In this document: piece by piece, positions 27,492-40,236 of the stretch
How the letters are laid out: every line of letters begins with the position of its first letter
Position numbering within the stretch: the first letter of the stretch is position 1
Source of the DNA: Paenibacillus plantiphilus
GTDB taxonomy: Bacteria > Bacillota > Bacilli > Paenibacillales > Paenibacillaceae
Length of the DNA: 61,979 nucleotides
Assembly (NCBI RefSeq): GCF_927798095.1
Contig: NZ_CAKMMF010000033.1
Coordinates: forward strand, 1 to 61,979
Reading direction: 5' to 3'
Notes under the pieces: model-generated
Seen by the model: the letters and a program-made list of their open reading frames with translations, nothing else
Told to the model about the DNA's origin: nothing
Database searches by the model: none
Translations under genes and position numbers: made by a program

Positions 27492-29567
27492 TTAAGCGCC
27501 TTTGGATTTGGAGATGATCTCTTCAGAGATCGAGCGTGGTACTTCTTCATAGTGCGAAAGCTCCATGGAGAATACGCCGCGCCCTTGTGTACCGGAACGA
27601 AGTGTTGTGGAGTATCCGAACATCTCTGCCAGAGGCACCTTCGCACGTACGATCAAGGAACCATGACGCGAGTCAGATCCTTCGATACGTCCACGACGGG
27701 AGCTCAGCATACCCATTACGTCACCCATATACTCTTCAGGTACGGTTACTTCTACTTTCATGATAGGCTCAAGCAGAACCGGAGCACATTTGTCCTTAGC
27801 TGCTTTAAGCGCCATCGATCCAGCAATTTTAAACGCCATCTCCGAGGAGTCAACGTCATGGTAAGAACCATCGACTACAGTAGCTTTAATGTCAACAAGA
27901 GGGAAGCCCGCGAGGACACCGTTCTTCATTGACTCTTCGATACCAGCCTGGATCGGTCCGATAAATTCACGAGGAATTGAACCACCGACAACCTTGCTTT
28001 CGAAGGTAAAGCCTGCTCCTGCTTCTTGTGGCGAGAATTCAACCCAACAATGTCCAAATTGACCACGGCCGCCTGATTGGCGTACGAATTTACCTTCGAC
28101 CTTCGCAGCTTGCTTGAACGTCTCACGGTATGCAACTTGCGGCTTACCAACGTTCGTTTCAACTTTGAATTCACGAAGCATACGATCAACAAGGATTTCA
28201 AGGTGAAGCTCACCCATACCAGCGATGATTGTCTGTCCAGTTTCTTCGTCCGTGTGCGCACGGAACGTAGGATCCTCTTCAGACAGCTTTTGCAATGCGA
28301 TACCCATTTTATCTTGGTCAGCTTTCGTCTTAGGCTCAACCGCGAGCTGGATAACCGGCTCAGGGAAGTTCATCGACTCCAGAATAACCGGGCTCTTCTC
28401 ATCGCAAAGCGTATCGCCAGTCGTTGTGTCTTTCAGACCTACGGCAGCTGCAATATCACCGGAGTAAACATCGGTAATTTCTTGACGGCTGTTCGCATGC
28501 ATCTGAAGAATACGTCCAACGCGCTCACGTTTGCCCTTCGTTGCATTCACAACGTATGAACCGGAGCTAAGTACTCCTGAGTATACGCGGAAGAACGTCA
28601 GCTTACCAACATAAGGGTCAGTCATAATTTTGAATGCCAAAGCCGCGAACGGCTCGTCATCCGATGACTTGCGAGTCGTCTCAGTTCCATCCTCAAGTGT
28701 ACCCTTGATAGCTGGAACGTCAATTGGAGCAGGCAAGTAATCTACAACTGCGTCAATCATAAATTGAACGCCTTTGTTACGGTAGGAAGATCCACACACT
28801 ACTGGGTAGATCTTAACTTCACAAACACCTTTACGCAGTGCTGCTTTAAGTTCTGGTATTGAAATTTCTTCGCCCTCAAGGAACTTCATTGTGAGCTCTT
28901 CGTCAAGCTCAGCAACTTTCTCAACGAGGATATTGCGAAGCTCTTCAACTGTATCTACCAGATCAGCCGGGATTTCAATTTGCTCTGGATCTTTACCGAG
29001 ATCATCTTTGTATTTGTAAGCAACTCGTTCAACGATGTCAACTATACCAACAAAGTCATTCTCGGCACCGATTGGCAATTGAATAGCGACAGCATTAGCT
29101 TGCAGACGCTCACGCATATCTTTGATAACGTTGAGGAAGTCTGCGCCGATGATGTCCATTTTGTTGACGTATGCGATCCGCGGAACACCGTAACGGTCAG
29201 CTTGACGCCATACTGTTTCGGATTGCGGCTCAACGCCTTCTTTTGCACTGAAAACGCCTACGGCCCCGTCCAATACGCGCAGGGAACGCTCAACTTCAAC
29301 CGTGAAGTCAACGTGTCCCGGGGTGTCGATAATATTGATGCGGTGACCCTTCCATTGAGCAGTAGTAGCAGCGGAAGTAATCGTAATTCCGCGCTCTTGT
29401 TCCTGCTCCATCCAGTCCATCGTTGCTGCACCTTCGTGCACTTCTCCGATTTTGTGGGTACGGCCTGTGTAGAACAGAATCCGCTCAGTTGTGGTTGTTT
29501 TACCCGCATCGATATGCGCCATAATCCCGATGTTGCGTGTATTTTTCAAGGAGAACTCTCTTGCCAT
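27492..29567 (-). CDS. fusA: elongation factor G
   Basis: The 691-residue translocase GTPase has the P loop [38 protein letters not shown] and domains II-V up to [16 protein letters not shown]. Length matches Bacillus EF-G. It lies between rpsG and tuf in the str operon. Confidence 0.99.
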   Translation of the reverse strand: MAREFSLKNTRNIGIMAHIDAGKTTTTERILFYTGRTHKIGEVHEGAATMDWMEQEQERGITITSAATTAQWKGHRINIIDTPGHVDFTVEVERSLRVLDGAVGVFSAKEGVEPQSETVWRQADRYGVPRIAYVNKMDIIGADFLNVIKDMRERLQANAVAIQLPIGAENDFVGIVDIVERVAYKYKDDLGKDPEQIEIPADLVDTVEELRNILVEKVAELDEELTMKFLEGEEISIPELKAALRKGVCEVKIYPVVCGSSYRNKGVQFMIDAVVDYLPAPIDVPAIKGTLEDGTETTRKSSDDEPFAALAFKIMTDPYVGKLTFFRVYSGVLSSGSYVVNATKGKRERVGRILQMHANSRQEITDVYSGDIAAAVGLKDTTTGDTLCDEKSPVILESMNFPEPVIQLAVEPKTKADQDKMGIALQKLSEEDPTFRAHTDEETGQTIIAGMGELHLEILVDRMLREFKVETNVGKPQVAYRETFKQAAKVEGKFVRQSGGRGQFGHCWVEFSPQEAGAGFTFESKVVGGSIPREFIGPIQAGIEESMKNGVLAGFPLVDIKATVVDGSYHDVDSSEMAFKIAGSMALKAAKDKCAPVLLEPIMKVEVTVPEEYMGDVMGMLSSRRGRIEGSDSRHGSLIVRAKVPLAEMFGYSTTLRSGTQGRGVFSMELSHYEEVPRSISEEIISKSKGA

Positions 29568-29596
29568 GATTTCGTCTCCTTTCGATTATATGAATC

Positions 29597-30067
29597 CTAC
29601 CAGCGGTAGTGAGCGAATGCTTTGTTAGCTTCCGCCATCTTGTGTGTATCTTCGCGCTTCTTCACAGATGCGCCAGTGTTATTGGAAGCATCGATGATTT
29701 CAGCAGCCAGACGCTCTTCCATCGTTTTCTCACCGCGGTTACGTGAATAGTTCACGAGCCAGCGGAGACCAAGCGCTGTACGACGCTCTGGTTTTACTTC
29801 AACCGGTACTTGATAGTTTGAACCACCTACACGGCGAGCTTTAACTTCAAGAACTGGCATGATGTTTTTGATTGCCGCTTCGAAAACTTCCATCGGCTCT
29901 TTACCTGTACGCTCGTTAATAAGGGTGAATGCATCATACAAAATCGTTTGAGCAACACCGCGTTTACCATCGAGCATAATGCGGTTGATGAGACGAGTAA
30001 CAAGTTTGCTATGGTATAGCGGATCCGGCAGAACATCGCGTTTAACAACAGGACCTTTACGTGGCAT
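29597..30067 (-). CDS. rpsG: 30S ribosomal protein S7
   Basis: The 156-residue protein starts [20 protein letters not shown] and contains [20 protein letters not shown] and [15 protein letters not shown]7 nucleates the 30S head and lies at the E site. It follows rpsL. Confidence 0.98.
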   Translation of the reverse strand: MPRKGPVVKRDVLPDPLYHSKLVTRLINRIMLDGKRGVAQTILYDAFTLINERTGKEPMEVFEAAIKNIMPVLEVKARRVGGSNYQVPVEVKPERRTALGLRWLVNYSRNRGEKTMEERLAAEIIDASNNTGASVKKREDTHKMAEANKAFAHYRW

Positions 30068-30130
30068 GAGGAAATCCCCCTTTCTTTAGTGTTCACTTCG
30101 GTTACCTTAAAGATAACTTCTTGTGGATTA

Positions 30131-30550
30131 TTATTTTTTCACTTTAGCACGCTTCGTTCCGTATTTCGAACGAGCTTGTTTACGGTTGTTTACGCCTGCA
30201 GTATCAAGTGCACCGCGAACGATATGGTAACGTACGCCCGGAAGGTCTTTAACCCGGCCGCCACGAACCAGAACGACACTATGCTCCTGAAGATTGTGAC
30301 CAATACCACCGATGTATGCTGTAACCTCAACGCGGTTCGTCAAACGCACACGCGCATATTTCCGCAATGCGGAGTTCGGTTTTTTCGGAGTCATCGTACC
30401 TACACGTGTGCAAACCCCACGTTTTTGTGGCGCGCTTTGGCTAGTTTCTTCACGTTTCAGTGCGTTGAATCCTCTTTGCAAAGCCGGCGATTTCGATTTA
30501 ACGACTTTCGCTTCACGGCCTTTGCGTACGAGCTGATTAATTGTTGGCAT
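30131..30550 (-). CDS. rpsL: 30S ribosomal protein S12
   Basis: The 139-residue protein starts [20 protein letters not shown] and contains [19 protein letters not shown] and the [13 protein letters not shown] loop at the decoding centre. Lys in TPKKPNS, the usual streptomycin-resistance position, is wild type. AAGGAGG precedes the ATG. Confidence 0.98.
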   Translation of the reverse strand: MPTINQLVRKGREAKVVKSKSPALQRGFNALKREETSQSAPQKRGVCTRVGTMTPKKPNSALRKYARVRLTNRVEVTAYIGGIGHNLQEHSVVLVRGGRVKDLPGVRYHIVRGALDTAGVNNRKQARSKYGTKRAKVKK

Positions 30551-30687
30551 GTTGCCACCTCCTTCCCAAATGACTGTCTTGCTCCATCCAATATGAAGGC
30601 TTATTTAAGCCCACAGACCCAGGCGGTTCATAAAGAAACAAACGAAAGTTTCTACCGCAGTCTTTCCCCGGTAAAAACGATATTTCC

Positions 30688-30921
30688 TTATTCTATTTCA
30701 GGTATGACTGCCGCCATAGCGGCGCCGACTTCGATCCCGCAGGTAACCCCAAGGTTCTTCATCGTGTCCACCCAGGAGATTGGAACCCCCGCCGTTTCGC
30801 AAAGTCGGACAATCTTGTCCGTCATCCGCTGATCTGCATCTTGTGCAACATAGACTAGTATGGCGTTGCCTTGCTCTACCATCTTCACCGTCTGCTTGCT
30901 GCCGATAACAAATTGCATCAT
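30688..30921 (-). CDS. ybxF: L7Ae-family ribosomal/K-turn binding protein (YbxF-like)
   Basis: The 77-residue protein has the L7Ae/L30e/S12e fold: GSKQTVKMVEQGNAILVYVA, then DADQRMTDKIVRLCE and a final GIEVGAAMAAVI. Bacillus YbxF binds kink-turn RNA and associates with the ribosome. It lies upstream of rpsL as in Bacillus subtilis. The start is ATG at 30921 or the next codon. Confidence 0.92.
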   Translation of the reverse strand: MMQFVIGSKQTVKMVEQGNAILVYVAQDADQRMTDKIVRLCETAGVPISWVDTMKNLGVTCGIEVGAAMAAVIPEIE

Positions 30922-31019
30922 ATCCCATCCTTCTATGTCTAGTCAAAACCGAGCGACTTATGATAGAGGGTAAGTTCTGATCTGACAATAACAAGGATAT
31001 GCAATAGGCACACTACGAC

Positions 31020-31049
31020 ATAGTAGCACTTTGATTGGCTGCATGTCAA
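31020..31049 (-). promoter_or_regulatory. sigma-A promoter of the str operon
   Basis: On the minus strand TTGACA and TACTAT are separated by 18 bases, about 100 bases upstream of ybxF. The -35 is a full consensus. The 290-base rpoC-ybxF spacer contains no gene, and I see no clear terminator with a T tract after rpoC. Confidence 0.7.
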
Positions 31050-31212
31050 GCAGGTTGTAAAAGTACATTTGTGAAGTTTCAGTAAATCGATCTCTTCTTG
31101 GCTGTATAAACAGCGCAAAGAGCGATTAGCGTCACCGTCAACCTGCCGGCTGTACGCATCTCGCTCTCTGTACTGCTACCAGACTAGATCAGTTCATTTC
31201 GTCCACGATACA

Positions 31213-34200
31213 CTATTCTACTGTGACCGTTTCAGCAGCTTCTAGAGCTGTGTCTTCCGCTTGCTCTTCTTCCATGCCTGCAAAGCTAATGCTGCGGTAA
31301 CGGTTCATCCCTGTTCCTGCTGGAATGAGCTTACCGATAATGACATTCTCTTTCAAGCCGAGCAATTGGTCAACTTTCCCTTTAATTGCCGCATCCGTCA
31401 GAACACGAGTCGTCTCTTGGAAAGAAGCTGCAGACAAGAAGGAATCTGTTTCCAATGAAGCTTTGGTAATACCAAGCAATACCGGCTTGGCAACAGCTGG
31501 CTCCATATCGGAAAGAATCGCTTCGCGGTTCGCCGATTCGTACTCATGAATATCTACAAATGCACCTGGGAGAAGCTTGGTGTCACCCGCATCAACGATA
31601 CGGATTTTACGAAGCATCTGCTTGATCATAACTTCCACGTGCTTATCGTTAATTTCAACACCCTGGTTCCGGTAAACGCGTTGAACTTCTTGCAGAATAT
31701 AGTTCTGAACGCCACGGATACCTTTAATGCGAAGCATATCCTTCGGATCAATCGATCCGTCAGTCAGCTCGTCGCCTGCCTCGATGTGCTGGCCTTTAGC
31801 GACCCGTATACGGGATCCGTAAGTGACCGCATATACTTTCGATTCCGCTTCGCCTTGCACTTCTATTTCACGACGATCCTTCGCTTCACGGATGTCTTTA
31901 ATAATCCCGTCAAGCTCAGAAATGATCGCTTGCCCTTTCGGATTACGCGCTTCGAACAGCTCCTGGATACGCGGCAAACCTTGCGTAATATCGTCTCCGG
32001 CAACACCGCCGGTATGGAATGTACGCATTGTAAGCTGTGTTCCCGGCTCACCGATGGATTGAGCAGCAATGATTCCGACTGCTTCACCAATTTCAACAAA
32101 TTTACCTGTCGCAAGGTTTCGTCCGTAGCAAATCTTACATACGCCATGACGTGCGCGGCAGCTCAATACAGAGCGAATTTGAAGCTTCTCAACACCAGCA
32201 TCGATAAGCTCTTCCGCTTTGTTGGAATCAATCAGCTGGTTGCGATGAAGGATAACTTCACCGGTCTTCGGATTGCGAACTGTCTCGAAGGAATAACGTC
32301 CTTCGATACGATCATAGAGATCCTCGATAACCTCTTTACCATCTTGAATCTTGCTGACGGAAAAGCCTTTGTCAGTGCCGCAATCGTCTTCGCGGACGAT
32401 CACGTCTTGAGCAACGTCGACGAGTCGGCGGGTCAGGTAACCGGAGTCAGCAGTACGAAGCGCTGTATCGGCAAGACCTTTCCGCGCTCCGTGAGTCGAG
32501 ATAAAGTACTCGAGAACGGTCAGACCTTCACGGAAGTTGGATTTAATTGGCAACTCGATAATTCGACCAGACGGATTCGCCATGAGACCACGCATACCGC
32601 CAAGCTGTGTAATTTGCGATTTATTACCCCGTGCCTTAGAGTCCACCATGAGCATAATGGAGTTATAACGATCCATTGATCTCATTAGAACTTCTGTAAT
32701 CTTGTCTTTGGATTTGCTCCAAATTTCGATAACACGGTCATAACGCTCTTCGTTCGTAATCAAACCACGACGGTATTGATTCGTAACGACTCTGACCTTC
32801 TCTTCCGACTCTTTCAGCAATTCTTTCTTCTCTTCCGGCACGATAACATCGGATACAGCAATCGTGATGCCAGCGCGAGTCGAGTAAGTAAAGCCCAGCT
32901 GTTTAATGTCGTCAAGAATGACCGAGGTTTTAGTCGTATGATATTGGCGGAAGCACTCGGCAATAAGAAGTCCCAGATACTCCTTGCCAACAGCACCCAT
33001 TTGCGGCACTTCATCCATAAACTTGCGCAAATCAGTGCCTTTTTCATATACAAAATATCTGTCCGGCGTACCTTGCAGCAAATTGCCCTTGGTTGGCTCA
33101 TTGATGTAAGGGAAATCTTCCGGGAATATTTCATTGAATATTACTTTACCTACAGTTGTGGAGATCAGCGAATTCTGCTGCGCTTCAGTAAAGTTCACTT
33201 TCTTGAGCACCTTCACCGGAATGAAAATACGCGCATGCAAGGAGACAATTCCTCTTTGGTATGCGGATATCGCTTCATTCACAGTCGCAAATACGGAGCC
33301 GCTGCCCTTGGATTCTTTGTTGTCCATCGTCAGATAGTAGCTGCCCAGAACCATATCCTGCGAAGGCGTAACGACCGGTTTGCCGTCTTTCGGGTTAAGA
33401 ATGTTGCCTGAAGCAAGCATCAGAAGGCGAGCTTCTGCCTGAGCCTCTGCAGACAGCGGAACGTGGACAGCCATTTGGTCACCATCGAAATCCGCATTAT
33501 AAGCGGTACATACGAGCGGGTGAAGCTTAATCGCACGGCCTTCCACCAGAATCGGCTCAAACGCTTGAATACCCAATCTATGAAGCGTAGGGGCACGGTT
33601 GAGAAGCACCGGATGTTCTTTAATAACTTCCTCCAGAACGTCCCATACTTCTGGGCTTACACGCTCAACCTTGCGCTTTGCGCTCTTAATGTTATGAGCA
33701 AGACCTTTGTTAACCAGCTCTTTCATCACAAATGGCTTGAACAATTCCAGAGCCATTTCCTTAGGCAGGCCGCATTGATACATCTTCAGGCTAGGTCCAA
33801 CTACGATAACGGAACGACCTGAGTAGTCAACACGTTTGCCGAGAAGATTCTGACGGAAGCGTCCCTGTTTACCTTTCAGCATGTGGCTGAGAGATTTAAG
33901 CGGACGGTTACCAGGGCCTGTCACCGGACGACCGCGACGGCCATTATCGATAAGCGCATCAACCGCTTCTTGCAGCATACGCTTCTCATTCTGCACGATA
34001 ATGTCTGGCGCGCCAAGGTCAAGCAAACGCTTCAAGCGGTTGTTCCGGTTAATAACGCGACGATACAAATCATTAAGGTCAGAGGTAGCAAAGCGACCGC
34101 CATCCAACTGTACCATCGGACGAAGCTCCGGTGGAATAACCGGAAGAACGTCAAGGATCATCCATTCTGGCATATTGCCAGAATTACGGAATGCTTCGAT

Positions 34201-34836
34201 GACTTCAAGACGCTTGATCGCACGATTGCGTCGTTGGCCTTGAGCCGTTCTAAGCTCTTCCTTCAAGTTCTCAAGATCACGCTCTACGTCGATATCCTGA
34301 AGCAGCTTCTTAACAGCCTCAGCGCCCATGCCAGCATGGAAGCCGTAGCCGTACTTCTCGCGGTAGCTGCGGTACTCCTTCTCGGACAGCAGTTGTTTCT
34401 TCTCCAAAGGCGTATCGCCTGGATCGGTTACAACATACGATGCAAAGTAAATAATCTCTTCCAAGGAACGCGGAGACATATCAAGCGCAAGTCCCATTCG
34501 GCTTGGAATACCTTTGAAATACCATATATGCGATACCGGCGCAGCCAATTCAATATGCCCCATCCGTTCGCGGCGCACTTTCGCCCGAGTAACCTCTACC
34601 CCACAGCGATCACATACAACGCCTTTATAACGTACACGTTTATATTTGCCGCAATGGCACTCCCAGTCCTTCGTTGGTCCGAAGATTTTTTCGCAGAACA
34701 GACCTTCTTTTTCCGGTTTAAGCGTCCTGTAGTTGATTGTCTCCGGTTTCTTCACTTCTCCACGGGACCACGAGCGGATTTTATCCGGGGATGCCAATCC
34801 AATCTTCATGTACTCGAAGTTGTTCACATCTAGCAA
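31213..34836 (-). CDS. rpoC: DNA-directed RNA polymerase subunit beta'
   Basis: The 1207-residue protein starts [20 protein letters not shown] with a TTG start and GAAGGAGG 8 bases away. Near the N terminus the zinc finger CHCG...CDRCG is present, and the catalytic [12 protein letters not shown] binds magnesium. A second zinc site, DDCGTD...[13 protein letters not shown], lies in the C-terminal half. The trigger-loop region with [15 protein letters not shown] [11 protein letters not shown] is intact. It follows rpoB by about 150 bases. Confidence 0.99.
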   Translation of the reverse strand: MLDVNNFEYMKIGLASPDKIRSWSRGEVKKPETINYRTLKPEKEGLFCEKIFGPTKDWECHCGKYKRVRYKGVVCDRCGVEVTRAKVRRERMGHIELAAPVSHIWYFKGIPSRMGLALDMSPRSLEEIIYFASYVVTDPGDTPLEKKQLLSEKEYRSYREKYGYGFHAGMGAEAVKKLLQDIDVERDLENLKEELRTAQGQRRNRAIKRLEVIEAFRNSGNMPEWMILDVLPVIPPELRPMVQLDGGRFATSDLNDLYRRVINRNNRLKRLLDLGAPDIIVQNEKRMLQEAVDALIDNGRRGRPVTGPGNRPLKSLSHMLKGKQGRFRQNLLGKRVDYSGRSVIVVGPSLKMYQCGLPKEMALELFKPFVMKELVNKGLAHNIKSAKRKVERVSPEVWDVLEEVIKEHPVLLNRAPTLHRLGIQAFEPILVEGRAIKLHPLVCTAYNADFDGDQMAVHVPLSAEAQAEARLLMLASGNILNPKDGKPVVTPSQDMVLGSYYLTMDNKESKGSGSVFATVNEAISAYQRGIVSLHARIFIPVKVLKKVNFTEAQQNSLISTTVGKVIFNEIFPEDFPYINEPTKGNLLQGTPDRYFVYEKGTDLRKFMDEVPQMGAVGKEYLGLLIAECFRQYHTTKTSVILDDIKQLGFTYSTRAGITIAVSDVIVPEEKKELLKESEEKVRVVTNQYRRGLITNEERYDRVIEIWSKSKDKITEVLMRSMDRYNSIMLMVDSKARGNKSQITQLGGMRGLMANPSGRIIELPIKSNFREGLTVLEYFISTHGARKGLADTALRTADSGYLTRRLVDVAQDVIVREDDCGTDKGFSVSKIQDGKEVIEDLYDRIEGRYSFETVRNPKTGEVILHRNQLIDSNKAEELIDAGVEKLQIRSVLSCRARHGVCKICYGRNLATGKFVEIGEAVGIIAAQSIGEPGTQLTMRTFHTGGVAGDDITQGLPRIQELFEARNPKGQAIISELDGIIKDIREAKDRREIEVQGEAESKVYAVTYGSRIRVAKGQHIEAGDELTDGSIDPKDMLRIKGIRGVQNYILQEVQRVYRNQGVEINDKHVEVMIKQMLRKIRIVDAGDTKLLPGAFVDIHEYESANREAILSDMEPAVAKPVLLGITKASLETDSFLSAASFQETTRVLTDAAIKGKVDQLLGLKENVIIGKLIPAGTGMNRYRSISFAGMEEEQAEDTALEAAETVTVE

Positions 34837-34988
34837 GGAGCAACCCTCCTTCGTCTTGGTTCACTATGTCAAGCCAGTTACGTGTGCAAAGCCGTTGCCG
34901 AGACTGGAGCTTCATGCAAGGATGAAGCCCGGTCCGACATCTACCACACGGACTTACGGCATGCTCATTAGCGTTCGTACGTATACCG

Positions 34989-37900
34989 TTACTCTACTCC
35001 GACTTCCGCACCCTCAAGGTTGAGGTTCAGCTTGTCGCTAGTTGCGTCTTCCTCGTCATCCATTTCTTTCATTTCGATCTCTTCTTCGTTCTCTGCCAGA
35101 ATCTTAACGTCCATGCCTAAGCTTTGAAGCTCTTTAATAAGAACTTTGAAGGACTCAGGTACGCCCGGCTCCGGCACGTTCTCGCCTTTGACGATCGATT
35201 CGTATGTTTTTACACGACCAACGACATCATCGGATTTGACGGTAAGAATTTCTTGCAATGTATAGGCAGCTCCATAAGCCTCAAGCGCCCAAACCTCCAT
35301 CTCCCCGAAACGCTGTCCGCCGAACTGCGCTTTACCACCCAGCGGCTGCTGAGTAACGAGCGAGTAAGGACCTGTGGAACGGGCATGGATTTTGTCGTCA
35401 ACCATGTGCGCAAGCTTAATCATGTACATGACGCCAACAGTAACTTCACGTTCAAATTCCTCGCCAGTACGGCCGTCATAGAGAACTGTTTTACCGTTGC
35501 GTTGCATGCCTGCTTCTTCCATGGAGTTAAACACATCATCCTCACGAGCGCCATCGAATACCGGCGTCGCCGCGTGGATGCCCAGACGTTTGCAAGCCAT
35601 GCCAAGGTGAACCTCAAGCACTTGACCGATGTTCATCCGTGAAGGAACCCCAAGCGGATTCAATACGACTTCTACTGGTGTGCCATCCGGCAGGAAAGGC
35701 ATATCCTCCTCCGGCAGAATGCGAGCGATAACCCCTTTGTTACCATGTCGTCCAGCCATCTTATCTCCTTCAGAAATCTTACGCTTCTGAGCGATATAAG
35801 CACGAACTAATTGGTTAACGCCTGGCGGCAGCTCATCGCCATTCTCACGGGTAAACACTTTAACATCAACGACAATACCGTCCGTACCATGAGGTACGCG
35901 CAGGCTTGTATCGCGAACTTCACGAGCCTTTTCACCGAAGATGGCATGAAGGAGACGCTCTTCTGCTGTCAGTTCCGTTACACCCTTAGGCGTTACTTTA
36001 CCGACCAGAATGTCGCCAGCGCTAATCTCAGCACCTACACGAATAATACCGCGCTCATCGAGGTTGCGAAGCGCATCCTCCCCGACATTCGGAATATCGC
36101 GTGTAATTTCTTCTGGTCCAAGCTTCGTATCCCGTGCTTCAGACTCGTACTCTTCGATATGAATCGACGTGTACACATCCTCTTTCACAAGCTTCTCGCT
36201 TAAAAGAATCGCATCCTCATAGTTGTAGCCTTCCCACGTCATAAATGCGACGACAACGTTGCGTCCGAGAGCCAATTCGCCCATTTCGGTCGATGGACCG
36301 TCTGCAAGGATATCGCCTTTCTTGACGTGGTCGCCACGACGGCAAAGCGGACGCTGATTGATACAGGTTCCTTGGTTGGAACGCATGAACTTGTGCAGCT
36401 TCTGCTTAACCAGATCCCCGGTTACCGGTTTGCCGTCAATCATCTCAACACGGCGAAGCCAGATCTCGTTAGCCGAAACACGTTCAATAATTCCATCGTG
36501 TTTGGCAACAATACATACACCTGAATCTTTCGCTGATTTGTGCTCCATACCCGTTCCGACAAGCGGAGACTTCGGAATAAGCAGAGGCACAGCTTGACGT
36601 TGCATGTTGGAGCCCATGAGCGCACGGTTGGAGTCATCATTCTCAAGGAATGGAATGAGCGCTGTCGCGACCGAAACAACCTGCTTAGGCGAAACGTCCA
36701 TGTAATCGACGCGATCACTAGCCATCGTCAGGATGTTGTCCGCTTGCTTGTTGTAGCGAACGATAACCGCATCTTCCAGAAACCTGCTCTCTTCCGTCAG
36801 CTTGGCATTCGCTTGCGCAATAATATAGTTGTCTTCTTCATCAGCAGTCAAATATGCAATTTGCTCCGTGACGATGCCGGTCTTCGGATCAACCCAGCGA
36901 TACGGCGCTTCAATGAAACCATACTCGTTGATGCGGGCGAACGTGGAGAGCGAGTTGATCAAACCAATGTTCGGTCCCTCTGGCGTCTCAATTGGACACA
37001 TGCGGCCATAGTGAGAGTTATGAACGTCACGCACTTCAAAGCCAGCGCGTTCACGCGTCAAACCTCCGGGTCCTAGAGCGGACAAACGACGCTTATGCGT
37101 AAGCTCTGCAAGCGGATTCGTTTGGTCCATGAACTGAGACAATTGGGAGGAGCCAAAAAACTCCTTGATTGACGCAATAACAGGCCGGATATTAATAAGC
37201 GCCTGTGGTGTAATCGCATTCGCGTCTTGTATCGACATCCGTTCGCGAACAACACGCTCCATCCGCGATAGACCAATTCGGAACTGATTTTGCAGCAGCT
37301 CGCCAACAGAACGAAGACGACGGTTGCCAAGGTGATCGATGTCGTCTGTGCTGCCAACACCGCTCAGCAAATTCAAGAAATAGTTGATCGACGAAATAAT
37401 ATCCGCCGGCGTTATATGCTTAACAGCTTTGTCAATGATGCCGTTAGCGATAACTTTGATGACCTTCGTGTCATCATTTGGCGAGAATACGCTGATCGCT
37501 TGCAATGGAATACTATCTGCATCAAGCACCCCATTAGCAACATGGTAGGTCTTGAAGCCGACGTTATTCTCCAGATAAGGAATGATCTCATCCAGCAATC
37601 TACGGTCAATCATTTGTCCAGCCTCAGCCAGAATTTCGCCCGTGGACGGATCAACAAGCGTCTCCGCCAAACGTTGGTTGAACAAACGGTTTTTGATATG
37701 GAGCTTCTTATTAATTTTGTAACGTCCCACATTCGCCAGATCATAACGCTTTGGATCGAAGAAACGTGCTACGAGCAAGCTCTTGGCGTTATCAAGCGTT
37801 GGCGGCTCGCCGGGACGAAGGCGCTCATAAATTTCAATAAGCGCTTTCTCTGTGGAATCGGTGTTATCCTTGTCCAGCGTATTGCGAATGTATTCATCAT

Positions 37901-38534
37901 GGCCAAGCAGATCCAGAATCTCTGCATCTGTGCCAAAGCCGAGCGCACGAAGAAGAACCGTCACCGGGATTTTCCGTGTACGGTCGATGCGGACATAAAC
38001 GACGTCCTTCGCATCTGTTTCAAGCTCCAGCCAAGCGCCACGGTTCGGAATCACTGTAGCGGTGTATGTTTTTTTGCCGTTTTTGTCCACTTTCGTGCTG
38101 AAATAGACACTCGGTGAGCGGACCAATTGGCTAACGATAACCCGTTCAGCACCGTTAATAATAAATGTGCCCGTTTCAGTCATCAGCGGGAAATCGCCCA
38201 TGAATACTTCTTGCTCTTTCACTTCGCCGGTTTCTTTATTGATGAGCCGAACCTTAACACGTAATGGCGCTGCGTAAGTTACGTCACGTTCTTTCGATTC
38301 GTCGACGGAATATTTCGGTTCCCCGAGCGAATAGTCTATAAACTCAAGCATCAAGTTACCTGTAAAATCCTGAATCGGTGAAATATCCTGGAAAAGCTCA
38401 AGCAAATCCCTCTCCAAAAACTTCTCATACGATCTCTGCTGGATTTCAATCAGGTTCGGAACTTCGAGTACCTCATTGATGCGAGCATAGCTTCTGCGCG
38501 TGCGCCGACCAAACTGAACAAGTTGTCCTGCCAA
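34989..38534 (-). CDS. rpoB: DNA-directed RNA polymerase subunit beta
   Basis: The protein has about 1181 residues. The rifampicin-binding region reads [20 protein letters not shown], wild type at the usual resistance positions. The downstream [20 protein letters not shown] and the C-terminal [13 protein letters not shown] are typical. I chose TTG at 38534, giving MAGQLVQFG, by analogy with Bacillus; AGGGGTGAGG lies 5 bases upstream. The open frame runs to 38630 without a better start, although ATG at 38552 is possible. Confidence 0.98.
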   Translation of the reverse strand: MAGQLVQFGRRTRRSYARINEVLEVPNLIEIQQRSYEKFLERDLLELFQDISPIQDFTGNLMLEFIDYSLGEPKYSVDESKERDVTYAAPLRVKVRLINKETGEVKEQEVFMGDFPLMTETGTFIINGAERVIVSQLVRSPSVYFSTKVDKNGKKTYTATVIPNRGAWLELETDAKDVVYVRIDRTRKIPVTVLLRALGFGTDAEILDLLGHDEYIRNTLDKDNTDSTEKALIEIYERLRPGEPPTLDNAKSLLVARFFDPKRYDLANVGRYKINKKLHIKNRLFNQRLAETLVDPSTGEILAEAGQMIDRRLLDEIIPYLENNVGFKTYHVANGVLDADSIPLQAISVFSPNDDTKVIKVIANGIIDKAVKHITPADIISSINYFLNLLSGVGSTDDIDHLGNRRLRSVGELLQNQFRIGLSRMERVVRERMSIQDANAITPQALINIRPVIASIKEFFGSSQLSQFMDQTNPLAELTHKRRLSALGPGGLTRERAGFEVRDVHNSHYGRMCPIETPEGPNIGLINSLSTFARINEYGFIEAPYRWVDPKTGIVTEQIAYLTADEEDNYIIAQANAKLTEESRFLEDAVIVRYNKQADNILTMASDRVDYMDVSPKQVVSVATALIPFLENDDSNRALMGSNMQRQAVPLLIPKSPLVGTGMEHKSAKDSGVCIVAKHDGIIERVSANEIWLRRVEMIDGKPVTGDLVKQKLHKFMRSNQGTCINQRPLCRRGDHVKKGDILADGPSTEMGELALGRNVVVAFMTWEGYNYEDAILLSEKLVKEDVYTSIHIEEYESEARDTKLGPEEITRDIPNVGEDALRNLDERGIIRVGAEISAGDILVGKVTPKGVTELTAEERLLHAIFGEKAREVRDTSLRVPHGTDGIVVDVKVFTRENGDELPPGVNQLVRAYIAQKRKISEGDKMAGRHGNKGVIARILPEEDMPFLPDGTPVEVVLNPLGVPSRMNIGQVLEVHLGMACKRLGIHAATPVFDGAREDDVFNSMEEAGMQRNGKTVLYDGRTGEEFEREVTVGVMYMIKLAHMVDDKIHARSTGPYSLVTQQPLGGKAQFGGQRFGEMEVWALEAYGAAYTLQEILTVKSDDVVGRVKTYESIVKGENVPEPGVPESFKVLIKELQSLGMDVKILAENEEEIEMKEMDDEEDATSDKLNLNLEGAEVGVE

Positions 38535-38892
38535 CTTAACCTCACCCCTCATGTCTGCTTCCACAGAAAATGAACGTTGCACATCCCCATCAATCCTATG
38601 ATGAGACGGCATTGCACGTAACGCGAACACCTTGCACTTTCACGTTCTTTCTGCGCTGTTTCTTAAAATGACGATACCATCAAGCGCACCGTCAATCAGA
38701 ACGTGCAGCAGGCAAATTCTGATTCAATAAAGAAAAGCCCTTATCGAAATGTTTCGAAAAAAGAGCGTGTTTCCGCAAGTAACTCTTACACGATCACAAG
38801 AAATAAAGGTCTTATACCATGTAATTTTGCCCAAAATGTAAACATTATACGTCAAACGCTTCATTTTTATTCATAAAAATAGCGCTTGACAT

Positions 38893-38906
38893 TTTAGTTA
38901 ACTAAA
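38893..38906. promoter_or_regulatory. perfect 14-bp palindrome in the rpoB leader
   Basis: TTTAGTTAACTAAA is fully symmetrical and lies about 30-40 bases downstream of the candidate rpoB promoter. The position fits an operator, but the binding protein is unknown. Confidence 0.45.
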
Positions 38907-38935
38907 GAGATTGAGCCCATATTAATACTGACATT

Positions 38936-38969
38936 TTATAATAATATCACAATTCAAATGTCAAGTCAA
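38936..38969 (-). promoter_or_regulatory. candidate sigma-A promoter of rpoBC
   Basis: On the minus strand TTGACT and TATTAT are separated by 17 bases. Shifted by five bases, TTGACA and TTATAA are also separated by 17. Either pair gives a leader of roughly 390 bases before rpoB. It starts just after the methyltransferase stop. Confidence 0.65.
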
Positions 38970-38988
38970 CATAATGTTCACTATCTTC

Positions 38989-39591
38989 CTATTCTTCCTT
39001 TTGTGACCGCAAGATACGATATCCTTTATCTTTCGTTACCACTTCCACATTGCCGAATATAGCATCAAGCTTGGCTTCAGCAGATGGCGCACCTTGCTTC
39101 TTCTGAATAACAACCCACATATAACCGCCTGGAACGAGCAGCTTGGCGCCTTCTTCGAATATAGCATTAACAATCATTTTGCCTGCCCGGATAGGCGGGT
39201 TGGTAATGATGACATCAAATGATTGCTCGCGCACTCGCTCGAACAAATCGCTCTGTATGACCGTTACATTGCTGACCCCATTCAATTTCGCATTATTAGC
39301 TGCAAGCTGAACAGCACGTTCATTAATATCGATCATTGTGATTTGTCCTCTTGGAGCAAGCCTGGCAGCCGAAATTCCAATGGGGCCGTAGCCGCAGCCC
39401 ACATCAAGCACTCGTGCATCAGGGCCAATATCCAATGCCTCGACAAGCATGCGAGTGCCATAATCGACACCAGTCTTTGAGAAAACACCGGCATCTGTCA
39501 TAAAACGCAGCTGCTGTCCACGCAGAACGGTTTCATGTTCCCGATGCTCATGCTTGGCGCCAGGAGTCTGCGTATAGTAATGATCTCCCAT
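38989..39591 (-). CDS. class I SAM-dependent methyltransferase (RsmC-like, YbxB)
   Basis: This 200-residue methyltransferase has the SAM-binding motif VLDVGCGYGPIG, MIDINERAV, and the catalytic NPPIRAG, typical of RsmC-type 16S rRNA guanine-N2 methyltransferases. The conserved end includes VVIQKKQGAPSA. Only one domain is present, as in Bacillus YbxB, which lies in the same place between rplL and rpoB. I chose ATG at 39591 (MGDHYYTQTP) with GGAGGGAG upstream. The target RNA is inferred. Confidence 0.92.
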   Translation of the reverse strand: MGDHYYTQTPGAKHEHREHETVLRGQQLRFMTDAGVFSKTGVDYGTRMLVEALDIGPDARVLDVGCGYGPIGISAARLAPRGQITMIDINERAVQLAANNAKLNGVSNVTVIQSDLFERVREQSFDVIITNPPIRAGKMIVNAIFEEGAKLLVPGGYMWVVIQKKQGAPSAEAKLDAIFGNVEVVTKDKGYRILRSQKEE

Positions 39592-39745
39592 CCCTTGCCA
39601 CTCCCTCCACGGCTGACTTAACATCCTTTAGACCATCATGCCCTTCATGCACTAGAAAGCGGTGCAAGCTTCTTACGTTAAAAATATCAGAAAAGCCTGG
39701 CAGCGGCTTTAATGAAGCCCCGCCTTTCTCACATTTTTAATGAAA

Positions 39746-39780
39746 CGAACCCCATGAGACCAGTAGCCTCAAGGGGTTCG
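39746..39780 (-). terminator. terminator after rplL
   Basis: CGAACCCC pairs with GGGGTTCG, extended inward by TGAG and CTCA. On the minus strand GTTTCATT follows. A second hairpin, AAGCC...GGCTTTTC, lies about 50 bases on, so this may be a tandem terminator. Confidence 0.7.
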
Positions 39781-39803
39781 CCGATAAGCCAGGTTGACTT
39801 AAA

Positions 39804-40166
39804 TTACTTCACTTCTACGTTAGCGCCTGCTTCTTCAAGCTTAGCTTTAACTGCTTCTGCTTCTTCTTTAGCTACTTTTTCTTTGATTGGCTTAGGTGCG
39901 CCATCAACAAGATCTTTCGCTTCTTTCAGGCCAAGACCTGTAATTTCGCGAACTGCTTTGATAACGTTGATTTTGGAAGCGCCAGCGTTAGTAAGAATAA
40001 CGTCGAATTCGGATTGCTCAGCTTCAGCAGCAGCGCCGCCGCCAGCGATAACTGCTACTGGTGCTGCAGCAGTTACGCCGAATTCTTCTTCGATTGCTTT
40101 AACTAGGTCGTTCAGTTCAAGAACGTTCATGCCTTTAATAGCTTCTAAGATCTGTTCTTTACTCAT
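39804..40166 (-). CDS. rplL: 50S ribosomal protein L7/L12
   Basis: The 120-residue acidic stalk protein starts [20 protein letters not shown]. It has the Ala/Gly-rich hinge (about 37-53) and the C-terminal domain [20 protein letters not shown] that recruits translational GTPases. It follows rplJ. Confidence 0.98.
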   Translation of the reverse strand: MSKEQILEAIKGMNVLELNDLVKAIEEEFGVTAAAPVAVIAGGGAAAEAEQSEFDVILTNAGASKINVIKAVREITGLGLKEAKDLVDGAPKPIKEKVAKEEAEAVKAKLEEAGANVEVK

Positions 40167-40236
40167 GGTTAAACCTCCAGTGAATTTGTTTTATTTGGGT
40201 TGTTGCGATTACCCGGCATTGCCGAGTCGATTATAA

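Larger units (their letters stand above)
38535..38988. other. rpoB leader and spacer
   Basis: This AT-rich spacer of over 400 bases holds the promoter candidates at 38936-38969 and a perfect palindrome at 38893-38906. Another weak hairpin, AAGAG...CTCTTTTTT near 38760-38792, points toward rpoB and could attenuate. I see no gene. Confidence 0.55.

Noticed and set aside
31546..32679. Long plus-strand ORF of 377 residues
   Set aside because: It is a shadow of rpoC on the opposite strand, with no ribosome binding site and no recognisable protein features.
33883..34833. Plus-strand ORF of 316 residues
   Set aside because: It is antisense to the conserved 5' part of rpoC and has no support of its own.
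34837..34988. Hairpin in the rpoB-rpoC spacer (GCTTCAT/ATGAAGC) as a terminator
   Set aside because: No T tract follows, and rpoC must be co-expressed with rpoB.
38860..38880. TTGACGTATAAT in the rpoB leader as a promoter
   Set aside because: The two hexamers are adjacent, with no spacer, and the proper -35 position for this -10 is poor.
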